Source: FEN-1219 sp039933105 (GTDB lineage: Bacteria; Pseudomonadota; Gammaproteobacteria; Steroidobacterales; Rariloculaceae). Taken from it: a stretch of DNA of 64,000 nucleotides. Each line of letters opens with the position of its first letter. Position 1 is the stretch's first letter. The position numbers were made by a program, and so were the translations under genes. This document shows positions 8,347 through 16,629 of the stretch, piece by piece. The notes below the pieces were generated by a model. That model saw nothing but the letters and a program-made list of their open reading frames with translations. It was not told where the DNA came from and ran no database searches. The stretch is taken from positions 10,652 through 74,651 of the forward strand of contig JBDTOT010000021.1 of NCBI GenBank assembly GCA_039933105.1, given 5' to 3'.

Positions 8347-8988
8347 ATGGCGCGTTTCGATCTCGTGATTTTCGATTGCGACGGCGTGGTCGTCGACAGC
8401 GAACGCATCGTCCACGACGTGTTCGGCAACTTCATCCGCTCCCTCGGCGCGGACCTCGACTCGGCGCGCATGAACGAGCTGTTCCTCGGCCGGCGTTTAG
8501 TGGATTGCCTCGCGATCGTCGAAGGCATCACCGGTCGTGCGGCTCCGCCCGATGCGCTCGAGCGGTACAAGACCGAACGCGACCGCGTGTTACGTGAGCA
8601 AGTGCAGCCGGTCGAAGGTGTGCGCGACGTGCTCGAGGGCTTGAAGGTACCGTATTGCATCGCGTCGAGCGGCGATCACGCGAAGATGCGCACGACGCTC
8701 GGCACGACCGGCCTTCTGCCGCTGTTCGAAGGCCGTCTCACGAGCGGCACGGAAGTCGAGCACGGCAAGCCGGCGCCGGACGTGTTCCTGCTCGCGGCCG
8801 AACGCATGGGCGCGGCGCCGGCGCGCACGGCCGTGATCGAGGATTCGGTCAACGGCGTGCTCGCGGGCTACGCCGCGGGTATGACGGTGTTCGGATTCGC
8901 CGGGCTCGTGCCGGCCAAAGATCTGGCGGCAGCGGGCGCCACGCGCACGTTCACGCATATGCGCGACCTGCCGGCGCTAATCGGCTAG
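8347..8988 (+). CDS. HAD-superfamily phosphatase (beta-phosphoglucomutase/Gph-like)
   Basis: A 213-residue HAD hydrolase. Motif I is FDCDGVVVDSE (nucleophile Asp plus acid/base Asp), the conserved lysine is in HGKPAPDVF, and the acidic motif IV is VIEDSVNGV. An alpha-helical cap lies between motifs I and II. It probably dephosphorylates a small sugar phosphate or phosphoglycolate in the cytoplasm; the exact substrate is unclear. A GAGGAATGG context at the start serves as the ribosome-binding site. Confidence 0.9.
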   Translation: MARFDLVIFDCDGVVVDSERIVHDVFGNFIRSLGADLDSARMNELFLGRRLVDCLAIVEGITGRAAPPDALERYKTERDRVLREQVQPVEGVRDVLEGLKVPYCIASSGDHAKMRTTLGTTGLLPLFEGRLTSGTEVEHGKPAPDVFLLAAERMGAAPARTAVIEDSVNGVLAGYAAGMTVFGFAGLVPAKDLAAAGATRTFTHMRDLPALIG

Positions 8989-8995
8989 CGGAGTA

Positions 8996-9187
8996 TTAGT
9001 GCCCCGCGCGGGCGTGGGTTTCGCGGCACTCGCGGCACAGGCTGTGCAGACGGTGGCGCGGCGAGATCACTTGGCGCACCGGCGTGCGCAGCCCGAAGCG
9101 CAGGCATCGGCTGCAGAGCAGCAGGTCCGAGACGAAGCTCAGGAAGGTTCGATCGACGTTCGCTGCCGGCTGTTGCACCGCATACAC
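8996..9187 (-). CDS. Small CxxC...CxxC zinc-ribbon-like protein (63 aa)
   Basis: A short frame opposite to its neighbours encodes two Cys-x-x-Cys pairs: LLLCSRCLRFG and LCRECRETH, separated by about 25 residues. That spacing is compatible with a zinc ribbon. It starts with GTG at 9187 and has no obvious ribosome-binding site. The two well-spaced cysteine pairs are the only support for it being a real gene. No function is assigned. Confidence 0.4.
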   Translation of the reverse strand: MYAVQQPAANVDRTFLSFVSDLLLCSRCLRFGLRTPVRQVISPRHRLHSLCRECRETHARAGH

Positions 9188-9313
9188 ACCGTGACCGTGA
9201 CCGCCAAAGAGTAGGCGGCCACGGCGACGATGTTCTGTGGTGCAGCGCTCAGTTCGTGAGCGGTGCGGCGTGCGGCGAGTGCGCCCTGTGGCGCGGTTCT
9301 CGGCGCGAGCGGA

Positions 9314-9766
9314 TCAGGTCTGCGTGCCGACGATCTTGTCGCGCTGCGCAATCAGTTGGGAGTTCGTGAACTTCGAGACGTCCGCACGCAGCCCGGCCTG
9401 GTGGATGGCGGCGGCCGCGTCGAACGCCTTCGGATCTGCGATCCAGATCGTGATCGTGGCTACGAACGGCGGTGCGGCGCCATCGGCGCCCGGCTGACCA
9501 CGGCGCAGCTCGAAACGCGCGATGGATTTACCGTACAGCTTCATGATGAGTGGCATGTGCTTGTTGACGTAGTAGTCGAAGTCAAAGTGCACATCGGCCG
9601 AGTTCGGGTACACGATCGTCATGCATTCTTGACCAACCGCGCCTTCCGCTTTCGCGGTGCTCGGGGCAACCGCGCCGAGTGTGGCGACAACGCAGGCGGC
9701 AGCGACGGTGCCCGCGCCGAGCAACACGTTGCGCCGATCTACGTTCACTTCGTGTTCTTCGTTCAT
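9314..9766 (-). CDS. Exported EthD-domain protein
   Basis: The 150-residue protein has an N-terminal twin-arginine-like signal (DRRNVLLGAGTVAAACVVATL, cleavage near TAKAEG). It is followed by an EthD-type dimeric ferredoxin-like domain: MTIVYPNSADVHFDFDYYVN, KHMPLIMKLYGKSI, DPKAFDAAAAI. EthD domains occur in small stress- or ether-degradation-associated proteins, often without proven catalysis. Export of such a domain is unusual. The start at 9766 follows an AGAGG ribosome-binding site. The gene lies alone between a small frame and the CPBP-like gene. Confidence 0.8.
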   Translation of the reverse strand: MNEEHEVNVDRRNVLLGAGTVAAACVVATLGAVAPSTAKAEGAVGQECMTIVYPNSADVHFDFDYYVNKHMPLIMKLYGKSIARFELRRGQPGADGAAPPFVATITIWIADPKAFDAAAAIHQAGLRADVSKFTNSQLIAQRDKIVGTQT

Positions 9767-9846
9767 ACGTTGGAGCCTCTTGTGAGCGGTGGAAACGATG
9801 CCGTGGATTACTAAACCACGGCCGAAGCGCTTGTACAACCTTGGGA

Positions 9847-10479
9847 TTAGCGCGGCAGCCACATCTCCAGCAGGTCGTGGTCGAGCACCCAATAGTGCAG
9901 CGCCGCCCCGAGCAGCGCGTGCGAAACGATGAGCGGCAGCAACCTGCGCGAACGGAAATAGCAGAACGACCATACGGAACCCGCGACGACGGTGGCGAGC
10001 ATCACGGGCCAGCGGGGGAAGTGCACGGCCGCGAACGCGCAGGCTGCGATGGGAATCGCGAACCGCAGCGCGACGACCTGCAGCAGCCGGCCGAGTAGAT
10101 AGAACTGGAAGATGTACTGCTGTAGTAGAGCCCACAGTACATATAGAGGCGCGGCGAGCAGCACGTGCCAGTTCAGGAATCGCGCCTGCCAAGGTTCGCC
10201 GGTTACGTGCGCGACGATGATGCCGACGCCCGCGAGCACGACGAGCGCGAGCACGGTGAACCCGCCGGCGAGCTGCCACGCCGCGTGGTTGCCGGGCGCC
10301 GAGGGCATGGGTGCGAGCGCCCACAGCCGCTGGCTGCGTCGCGTGCTCAACACGATCAACGCGACCGCCGTGCCGGCCAGCGTGAAGTCCACGTAAGGCG
10401 GGCGCACCTGCACGGTCGCTACGAACAGCAGCGCAAGCGCTCCGATCAACGAGAGCTCGAGAATCACGGAACGTTGCAT
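9847..10479 (-). CDS. CPBP-family membrane protein with Gln in place of catalytic Glu pair
   Basis: A 210-residue polytopic membrane protein with about six hydrophobic segments. It resembles CPBP (Abi) intramembrane proteases: motif 2 is present as FAAVHFPR (His153) and motif 3 as SHALLG (His187). Motif 1, normally Glu-Glu-x-x-x-Arg, reads QQYIFQ at 120-125, so both glutamates are glutamine. A protease of this family should not work without them, so it is probably non-catalytic or a divergent subgroup. Met at 10479 starts directly before the first hydrophobic segment. Confidence 0.7.
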   Translation of the reverse strand: MQRSVILELSLIGALALLFVATVQVRPPYVDFTLAGTAVALIVLSTRRSQRLWALAPMPSAPGNHAAWQLAGGFTVLALVVLAGVGIIVAHVTGEPWQARFLNWHVLLAAPLYVLWALLQQYIFQFYLLGRLLQVVALRFAIPIAACAFAAVHFPRWPVMLATVVAGSVWSFCYFRSRRLLPLIVSHALLGAALHYWVLDHDLLEMWLPR

Positions 10480-10561
10480 GCCGACAGAATAACGCACGCG
10501 GTGCTTGACGGCCCGGTGGTGGGTCCGTAGCGTCGCGGCCAGTCGTGAGCGGGGGAGTGCA

Positions 10562-11026
10562 GTGACCGACAACAAATGGGACACGCTCGCGGCGGGCCAT
10601 GGGTGCAGCTTCGATGCGCCGCGGGCCGACACGACCGCGGAGTGGGACGAAGTCGCGAAGCTCGGCGCGTCGACGTGGTACCTGCCGCACAATCAGACGT
10701 ACCGTGGCCACGGCATCCTGGTTTTCGACCCACGGCACGCGACCCGGCTAGACCAGCTGACGAGCGCGGAGTGGAGCGCGTACGCGGCCGACCTGCAGCG
10801 TGTCGTGCGGGCGATCGTGGGCGTGTGCCGCCCCGATCACATGAACGTCGAATCGCTCGGCAACGTCATGCCACACCTGCACTGGCACGTGATCCCGCGT
10901 TACAAGGACGATGGGCGCTGGGGCGCGCCCATCTGGGCCGCGGATCTCGCGCAGCAGCCGAAACGGCAGCTCGCCGTCGACGATCACGCGAACCTGCTGG
11001 CGGCGCTGCGCGCGGCAATCGCCTGA
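10562..11026 (+). CDS. HIT-family nucleotide-binding hydrolase
   Basis: The 154-residue product has the histidine-triad motif HLHWHVIPRY at 105-114 (His-x-His-x-His-x-x-Pro). HIT proteins hydrolyse or transfer nucleoside monophosphates linked to adenosine. The GTG start at 10562 is preceded by GGGGGAG; an upstream in-frame start would add an unlikely Arg/Trp-rich extension. The C-terminal RYKDDGRWGAPIW is often seen in proteobacterial single-domain HIT proteins. It is divergent from the CPBP-like gene. Confidence 0.9.
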   Translation: MTDNKWDTLAAGHGCSFDAPRADTTAEWDEVAKLGASTWYLPHNQTYRGHGILVFDPRHATRLDQLTSAEWSAYAADLQRVVRAIVGVCRPDHMNVESLGNVMPHLHWHVIPRYKDDGRWGAPIWAADLAQQPKRQLAVDDHANLLAALRAAIA

Positions 11027-11041
11027 GATGAATGCGGCCGC

Positions 11042-11587
11042 TCAGTGCGGCGCGAAATGGATCATCGGCTCGGCGGGGGTCGTCGGCACCTGCAACTCGA
11101 GATACGGCTTCTCGCTCGCCGTGTGACACGCGTGACAGCCTTCGAGCGTCGCACGATACGCCGCCTCGAATTGCTTGACGTCCTTGGCCATGATCGTTTC
11201 ACCGAGCTTCGCGAGTTGCGTCTTTTCGAGGCCGTCTAAGAACGGCTCGAGCTCGAGGTTGCCGGTCGAGAGCTTGCGCACGGGCGTGATGCGCAGGGCC
11301 CAGCGCAGCCGACCCTTTGCGTCGCCGAAATAGAACTGTGCCAGGGGCCAGTTGCCCGCGTGCGCGGCGAACCAGAGGTTGTTGAAGTTGTAGGCGACCT
11401 GTGTCATCGCCACACTCTGGCCCGGCGTGATGCTCTTCAATCGTTCGATCTCCGCGCGCAATGCGGTGGGGTCGTTGTTTTCGGCATTGGTTGCAGGTGG
11501 CGCTTGCGCTTGCGATGGCGCCACGAGGCTCCACGCGAGCGCGAGCCCGAGAACCAATGATGGCGACAGCACGTGACGTAAACGCAT
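11042..11587 (-). CDS. Exported single-heme c-type cytochrome-like protein
   Basis: A 181-residue precursor with a signal peptide (cleavage near PSQAQA). It is mostly helical and has one heme-attachment motif, CHACH, at 151-155, close to the C-terminus. The N-terminal part contains AYNFNNLWFAAHAGNWPLAQFYFGDA, resembling four-helix-bundle arrangements of cytochrome c'-like proteins, where the heme site is also C-terminal. It probably carries electrons or binds small ligands in the periplasm. Convergent with the HIT gene (16-base gap). Confidence 0.8.
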   Translation of the reverse strand: MRLRHVLSPSLVLGLALAWSLVAPSQAQAPPATNAENNDPTALRAEIERLKSITPGQSVAMTQVAYNFNNLWFAAHAGNWPLAQFYFGDAKGRLRWALRITPVRKLSTGNLELEPFLDGLEKTQLAKLGETIMAKDVKQFEAAYRATLEGCHACHTASEKPYLELQVPTTPAEPMIHFAPH

Positions 11588-11741
11588 GGCGGGCCTCCGT
11601 TGGGTTCCGACCAAGTGGAGCGTAACGCCCCACGCAGCGTCTGAACATAGGCGAGCGCGGGAGTTCTGGCTCAGGCTCAGGTAATCTGCGCACCCCGCCG
11701 CGCCGAGTGGTTTTGCCGTGCCGCTCGTGACTCGAGACAAC

Positions 11742-13100
11742 ATGCCGACGCGCGCCGACATTGAGGCGCTGTTCCGACTGGCCGCGCCGCTCGTGCTGAT
11801 TCAGGTCGGCACCATGCTGATGGGTGTGGTCGACACGATGATGGTGGGGCGACTGTCGGCTGCGGCGCTCGCAGCGGCGGCGATCGCGAACGTCTACTTT
11901 TTCGCGTTCAGCATGTTCGGCGTGGGAGTGCTGTTCTCGCTCGATCCCATTGTGGCGCAGGCGCTTGGCGCGGGCGATGAGCTCGCCGTGCAGCGCGGAG
12001 TGCAGCGCGGGTTCCTGCTCGCGACGATCGTTGCCGTGCCGGTGTCGCTCGCGCTCCTTACAGTCCGGCCCGCCCTCGAACTCGCCGGGCAACCGGCCGA
12101 CGTCGTCCCAGCCGCGGCCGGCTATGTGTACCGCACGCTCGCGTCGGTGTGGCCGTTCTACATTTTCATCGTGCTGCGACAGACGCTGCAGGCGCATCAC
12201 CGTACCCGTGCGATCCTTGTCACGATCGTCGCGTCGAATCTACTGAACGCGGTACTGAACTACGTTTTGATCTACGGCGAGTTCGGGTTCCCCGCCATGG
12301 GCCTGAACGGTTCGGCGTGGGCAACGACCGTGAGCCGTTGGTTCATGGCAGCGCTGCTGCTGGTCCTCGGTTGGCAGCACCACGGCCAGTACCTCCGGCG
12401 CGCTGCCCCGAATCTGCTGGATGTGGCAGCGCTCGGCAGGATGCTGTTGCTAGGTGCGCCCATCGGTGCCCAGTTCGTGCTCGAGTCGAGCGTATTCGGT
12501 GTCGTGGGCCTGCTGATGGGCTGGCTCGGCGTCACGCAGGTCGCGGCGCATCAAGTCGTGTTGAACCTGGCGTCGCTGACGTTCATGGTGCCGCTTGGCG
12601 TGGCATCCGCGGCTGCCGTGATCGTCGGCCAGGCGGTAGGCCGCGGGGACGCCGACGGAGTTCGGCGCTCCACTATCGCGGCGCTGGCTGTGGGCGCGGG
12701 CTTCATGGCAGTGATGGCGGTGCTACTGATCGGGGCGCCGGAGTTCCTGGCGCGCGCATACACGAACGATGCGGGTGTGCTCGAACTGGCAGTGTTACTG
12801 ATGCCGATTGCCGGAGTGTTTCAGGTGTTCGACGGCCTGCAGGTCGTGTCGATCGGCCTGCTGCGCGGTCTCGGCGACACGCACGTGCCCGTGATCGTGA
12901 ATGTCGTGGGGTTCTGGTGCATCGGCATGCCGGTGAGCCTGACACTCGGCTTCGTGCTCGGTTACGGTGCCGTTGGGCTCTGGTGGGGGTTCGTCGTGGG
13001 GCTCGTCATCGTTGCCACGTTCCTAATCGTGCGTGTGCGCCAACACGAACATCGTGATTTCGCACGTGTGGTGATCGACGAGCATCGTCCATCCCCGTAA
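11742..13100 (+). CDS. MATE-family multidrug exporter
   Basis: The 453-residue protein has about 12 membrane segments and MATE/NorM-like signatures: LVLIQVGTMLMGVVDTMMVGRLS near the N-terminus, and the second-half repeat APIGAQFVLESSVFGVVGLLMGWLG. It would export cationic compounds using H+ or Na+. An in-frame GTG at 11718 would add 8 residues; neither start has a clear ribosome-binding site. The gene is followed after about 55 bases by mgtE. Confidence 0.9.
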   Translation: MPTRADIEALFRLAAPLVLIQVGTMLMGVVDTMMVGRLSAAALAAAAIANVYFFAFSMFGVGVLFSLDPIVAQALGAGDELAVQRGVQRGFLLATIVAVPVSLALLTVRPALELAGQPADVVPAAAGYVYRTLASVWPFYIFIVLRQTLQAHHRTRAILVTIVASNLLNAVLNYVLIYGEFGFPAMGLNGSAWATTVSRWFMAALLLVLGWQHHGQYLRRAAPNLLDVAALGRMLLLGAPIGAQFVLESSVFGVVGLLMGWLGVTQVAAHQVVLNLASLTFMVPLGVASAAAVIVGQAVGRGDADGVRRSTIAALAVGAGFMAVMAVLLIGAPEFLARAYTNDAGVLELAVLLMPIAGVFQVFDGLQVVSIGLLRGLGDTHVPVIVNVVGFWCIGMPVSLTLGFVLGYGAVGLWWGFVVGLVIVATFLIVRVRQHEHRDFARVVIDEHRPSP

Positions 13101-13155
13101 CACTGCACCGAGTACACTAGCCCGACGCCAGACGGTCCGTCGTGGGAAGCGGTTC

Positions 13156-14592
13156 GTGCGCAGCGAAGGTGAACATCACAAGAATCTCGACGCGACGCTG
13201 AAAGGCGTCATCGCGTTGCTCGAGCGCCAGGCGCTCGTGCACCAGCTCGTGGCGCGTACCGATACCCGCAAACACGCGCTCGTGCAATCGCTCGTGGAGC
13301 GGCAGCACGCTGTCGAGCTCGAAAAGAAACTGAATAGCCTGCACCCGGCCGACGCCGCATTCGTGCTCGAAAGCGTGCGCCAAGAGCAGCGCATAGTGGC
13401 CTGGCTCTTGATTCGCCGCGAGCGGCGTGGCGCCGTGCTGCTAGAGCTCGCAGCGCCAATCAGGACGTCGCTCGTAGGGTTGCTCGAGGAACCGGAGCTC
13501 GTCGCGATCGGCCAGCAGATGGAGGCGGAGGACTTTGCCGACCTCGTGCAGGACCTGCCGCAGGAGCGCGTCGACGCCGTGCTTGCGCAGTTGAGCACGC
13601 ACGAGCGCGCCGAGGTGCAGTCGGTGCTGTCGTTCCCCGAGGGCAGTGTCGGCGCGATCATGCAGCTCGAGGTCGTGACGGTTCGCGCCGACGTGACTCT
13701 CGAAGAGGCGCTCGCGTCGTTGCGCCGGCGCGGCAGCCTGCCGGCGCAGCTCACGTCGTTGACTGTCGTCGATCGCAACAACGTTCTGCAGGGCATGTTG
13801 CCGCTCGGTCGGTTGCTCGTGGGCGACGTCAATCTGCACGTCAACGAGGTCATGGACTCGGCCCCGACGTATTTTCTCACCAGCGACATCGACGACGAGG
13901 CCGCCGAGTCGTTCGAGCGTTACGACCTGATCTCCGCGCCGGTCGTGAACCTGCACAACCAGGTCGTCGGCATGCTGACCGTCGACGCCATGCTCGAGCA
14001 CGTGAAGCAGGACTCGTTCAAGCAGGCGCTATCCCAAGTGGGCTTGAGCGAGGACGAGGACCTGTTCGCACCGATCTGGCAGAGCGGCCGCAAGCGCCTC
14101 GCGTGGCTCGGCGTGAATTTGCTGACCGCTTTCATCGCGTCGCGCGTGGTTGGCCGCTTCGAAGGCTCGATCGCGCAGCTGACGGCGCTCGCGGCCCTGA
14201 TGCCCATCGTTGCGAGCATTGGCGGCAACACGGGCAATCAGACGGTGGCGCTCGTGATTCGCGGTCTCGCGCTATCGCAGTTGAACGCCAGCAACATGCT
14301 GTTCCTGCTGCGCAAGGAGCTCGCGATCGGCCTGATCAACGGCGCGATGTGGGGCATCGTGATGGCGTTCGCGACGCTGCTGCTCTATCACTCCGTTGGA
14401 CTCGCCGGAGTCATGGCGTCGGCCATGGTGCTGAACATGCTGGTGGCATCGGTGGTCGGCGTCGCGTGCCCGTTGCTGCTGGAGCGCATGGGGCGCGACC
14501 CCGTCATGGGCAGTAGCATCTTGCTGACGGCCATTACCGACAGCATGGGCTTCCTTATCTTCCTATCCCTCGCGTCGGTGTTGCTGCTCTAG
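13156..14592 (+). CDS. mgtE: MgtE magnesium transporter
   Basis: A 478-residue MgtE-type Mg2+ channel. It has an N-terminal superhelical domain (FADLVQDLPQERVDAVLAQL), a tandem CBS pair (VVTVRADVTLEEAL, VVDRNNVLQGML, SAPVVNLHNQVVGMLTVDA), and a C-terminal five-helix pore domain. The pore domain contains the family signature LMPIVASIGGNTGNQTVAL. The CBS and N domains gate the channel according to cytosolic Mg2+. The GTG start at 13156 is preceded by GGGAAG. Size matches the family. Confidence 0.95.
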   Translation: MRSEGEHHKNLDATLKGVIALLERQALVHQLVARTDTRKHALVQSLVERQHAVELEKKLNSLHPADAAFVLESVRQEQRIVAWLLIRRERRGAVLLELAAPIRTSLVGLLEEPELVAIGQQMEAEDFADLVQDLPQERVDAVLAQLSTHERAEVQSVLSFPEGSVGAIMQLEVVTVRADVTLEEALASLRRRGSLPAQLTSLTVVDRNNVLQGMLPLGRLLVGDVNLHVNEVMDSAPTYFLTSDIDDEAAESFERYDLISAPVVNLHNQVVGMLTVDAMLEHVKQDSFKQALSQVGLSEDEDLFAPIWQSGRKRLAWLGVNLLTAFIASRVVGRFEGSIAQLTALAALMPIVASIGGNTGNQTVALVIRGLALSQLNASNMLFLLRKELAIGLINGAMWGIVMAFATLLLYHSVGLAGVMASAMVLNMLVASVVGVACPLLLERMGRDPVMGSSILLTAITDSMGFLIFLSLASVLLL

Positions 14593-14595
14593 CCG

Positions 14596-15027
14596 TTACG
14601 ACGGCAGAAGAACACCGGAACCGCCTGCCGATTTCGGCAAGTCTTTGTGCTTCGGCAGCGAGTCCACCATGTGCAGCACCGATTCGCCGTAGTGAATGTG
14701 CTCGCGCGGCCTGAAGTCGAGCGTCGGCAGCACTGCAGGGTACACGTCGACCAGCCGGGCCTTCGGGTGCTCGGTCAGCAGGTGGCCGCCGCAGGTCTTG
14801 CACCACTTGCGCGAGCTTTGTGGGGTCTTATTGAAGGTTGCGAGATGCTCGCCGCCAGCCGTGATCTTCACAGTGTCCGGGCGCCATAAGGAATAGGCGG
14901 TAAGTGGAGCGGCCGACCATTGTCGGCACGACTCGCAGTGGCAATAGCCCATGGCAACGGGGTCGCCTGTGGCTGTGATCGAGACGGCGCCGCAGAAGCA
15001 GCTGCCGCGATGAATCTTGGCGGTCAT
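14596..15027 (-). CDS. GFA/CENP-V-family zinc protein
   Basis: The 143-residue protein has the glutathione-dependent formaldehyde-activating enzyme fold. Zinc-binding cysteines are Cys10 and Cys12 (SCFCGAV), Cys29, Cys31 and Cys34 (YCHCESCRQW), and Cys76 and Cys79 (WCKTCGG). The family is cytoplasmic; most members have no proven enzymatic role. It ends 4 bases from the convergent mgtE stop. Confidence 0.88.
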   Translation of the reverse strand: MTAKIHRGSCFCGAVSITATGDPVAMGYCHCESCRQWSAAPLTAYSLWRPDTVKITAGGEHLATFNKTPQSSRKWCKTCGGHLLTEHPKARLVDVYPAVLPTLDFRPREHIHYGESVLHMVDSLPKHKDLPKSAGGSGVLLPS

Positions 15028-15111
15028 TCGGTGGGTCAGGCGATTCGAAGGGATGCCTACTATACCCGAGCGTGCGCGTGCGGCTCGTAGAACAGCGCGT
15101 TAATCGCATGG

Positions 15112-15144
15112 GTTAGCTGTTAACGAAACCGTTGTTAGCGTGAC
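15112..15144 (+). promoter_or_regulatory. Repeat element A, putative activator/operator site upstream of porin
   Basis: A 33-base element beginning GTTAGCTGTTAACGAA is nearly repeated (29 of 33 aligned positions, by eye) at 22705, upstream of the TonB receptor. It lies about 95 bases before the porin start. GTTAGC recurs within it 22 bases apart, about two helical turns, which suits a dimeric DNA-binding regulator. The regulator is not identified. Confidence 0.6.
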
Positions 15145-15238
15145 GTATGGCGCTTCAATGGCTACCGTGCGCAGCTCAGTGTCCCGAAGGCATCAGGTGC
15201 CGGTGCGGGCGCTTAAGCTGTCATAGCGAGGAAAGCCC

Positions 15239-16609
15239 ATGCCAAGTTCGTGCAGTTCGAATCCGTTGCGTCTGCGAAGTTCCTTCATTGGTCTGACCGT
15301 CGCGCTTGCGGCCTCCATGGCGCCTGGAGTGGTGTTCGGCCAGGCGGCGCAGCGTCCCCCTGCTGCGAATAGCGCAGATACCGACCGTCAGGCGCTGATC
15401 GACCGCATAGAGATGCTCGAGAAACGCCTGAGCGACCTCGAGCAGACGGCGGTCCTGTCCGCGCCGAAGGTGCTGGTCAAGGAAGTGCCGGTGTGGGTCG
15501 ACAAAGACGGCAATCAGTACGATCACGATGTCCCGGGCGCGAAGAAGACAATGACGTACGAGCGCGAGCTCGCACATCGTCGCCAGACCATCGAGGACGA
15601 GATCAACGACAAACTCGCTGAAGAGAGCGCGAACGGCATCAGCGTTGGTGTGAACAACGTGACCACGCTGCAATTGGCGAAGCAGACGCGCGGCGCAGAC
15701 ACTATCGCGGACGGACACGCCTACGGTTTGTCGGCCGCGGACATCACGTTCTCGGGCAAGTCGGCGGCCCTGAACACCGAGTTCTTCGCAGACCTCGTCG
15801 GTATCGGCGGCTCGCCGCCCGAATCCGAAATCGATGCGCTGAATCTCCTAAACGGCCAGACGGCGCGCCTGAGCAACAACCAACTGAGCGTGCGCGAGGC
15901 CTGGCTACGGACCGAGGTCGCACATCAGAGGGTCGGCATCAGCGTCGGCCGTCTCGACCTCACCACCCACTTCGATCGTAACGCGGCGGCGAACGACGAG
16001 ACGACGCAGTTCATCAGTGACGCGCTCGTCAATAATCCGGTGCTCGGGCTTTCCAGCAACGGCTTCGGCATCGTCGCCGAGTACGACCCGAAGAAGAGCT
16101 TCAATTTCAAGCTCGGCTATCAGCAGAGCAATTCGGACACGGGATCGTCGTTGCACGATTCCGCGTTCACGCTGGGCGAAGTCGAATACGTCGCTCATGT
16201 GGGCAGCTTGGGTGAAGGGCACTATCGACTCTGGGGACGGTCCGACAATAGCAGCGGCTCGAAGCGCAGCGCCTATGGGTTAAGCGTGGATCAAAAGATT
16301 TCCTCGTCGGTCACGTTGTTCGGCCGGTACGGTGACGGCGAAGTCGCCGACATCCCAGGCAAGGAGAAGTTTTATAGCGCCGGCGTCGCGTTCGGTGCGC
16401 CCCACACGATTCATCCGAACGATTTCTGGGGCATCGGCATCTCGCACACGGACTTCGAACTGGGTCCAAGCGAAAAGTTGGCCGAAGGGTTCTACAATCT
16501 TTATCTCACAGGGCATCTGCGCGCGTCATTCATGTTGCAGTACGTGCTCGAGTCCGCCACCGGCGCCGGTTATCTCTTGCCCGGTATGCGGATGCAGGTC
16601 GTCTTTTAA
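15239..16609 (+). CDS. OprB-like outer-membrane porin with N-terminal coiled coil
   Basis: A 456-residue precursor with a signal peptide (cleavage near VVFGQA). A short coiled coil follows (RQALIDRIEMLEKRLSDLEQ), then a beta barrel. Blocks such as VGRLDLTTHFDRNAAANDET, TQFISDALVNNP and FYNLYLTGHLRASFMLQYVL are typical of OprB-family porins. The precursor ends in Phe, as outer-membrane proteins do. It is the first gene of a cluster with a YVTN protein and CusA-type efflux genes. A GAGGAAAG ribosome-binding site precedes it. OprB proteins usually pass sugars, but the cluster suggests a metal-linked role. Confidence 0.85.
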   Translation: MPSSCSSNPLRLRSSFIGLTVALAASMAPGVVFGQAAQRPPAANSADTDRQALIDRIEMLEKRLSDLEQTAVLSAPKVLVKEVPVWVDKDGNQYDHDVPGAKKTMTYERELAHRRQTIEDEINDKLAEESANGISVGVNNVTTLQLAKQTRGADTIADGHAYGLSAADITFSGKSAALNTEFFADLVGIGGSPPESEIDALNLLNGQTARLSNNQLSVREAWLRTEVAHQRVGISVGRLDLTTHFDRNAAANDETTQFISDALVNNPVLGLSSNGFGIVAEYDPKKSFNFKLGYQQSNSDTGSSLHDSAFTLGEVEYVAHVGSLGEGHYRLWGRSDNSSGSKRSAYGLSVDQKISSSVTLFGRYGDGEVADIPGKEKFYSAGVAFGAPHTIHPNDFWGIGISHTDFELGPSEKLAEGFYNLYLTGHLRASFMLQYVLESATGAGYLLPGMRMQVVF

Positions 16610-16629
16610 TACGCAATCCGGAGACCACT

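Noticed and set aside
15239..16609. Calling the porin a TolC/CusC-type outer-membrane factor
   Set aside because: It has OprB-like blocks and lacks the long helical repeats of TolC-type channels.
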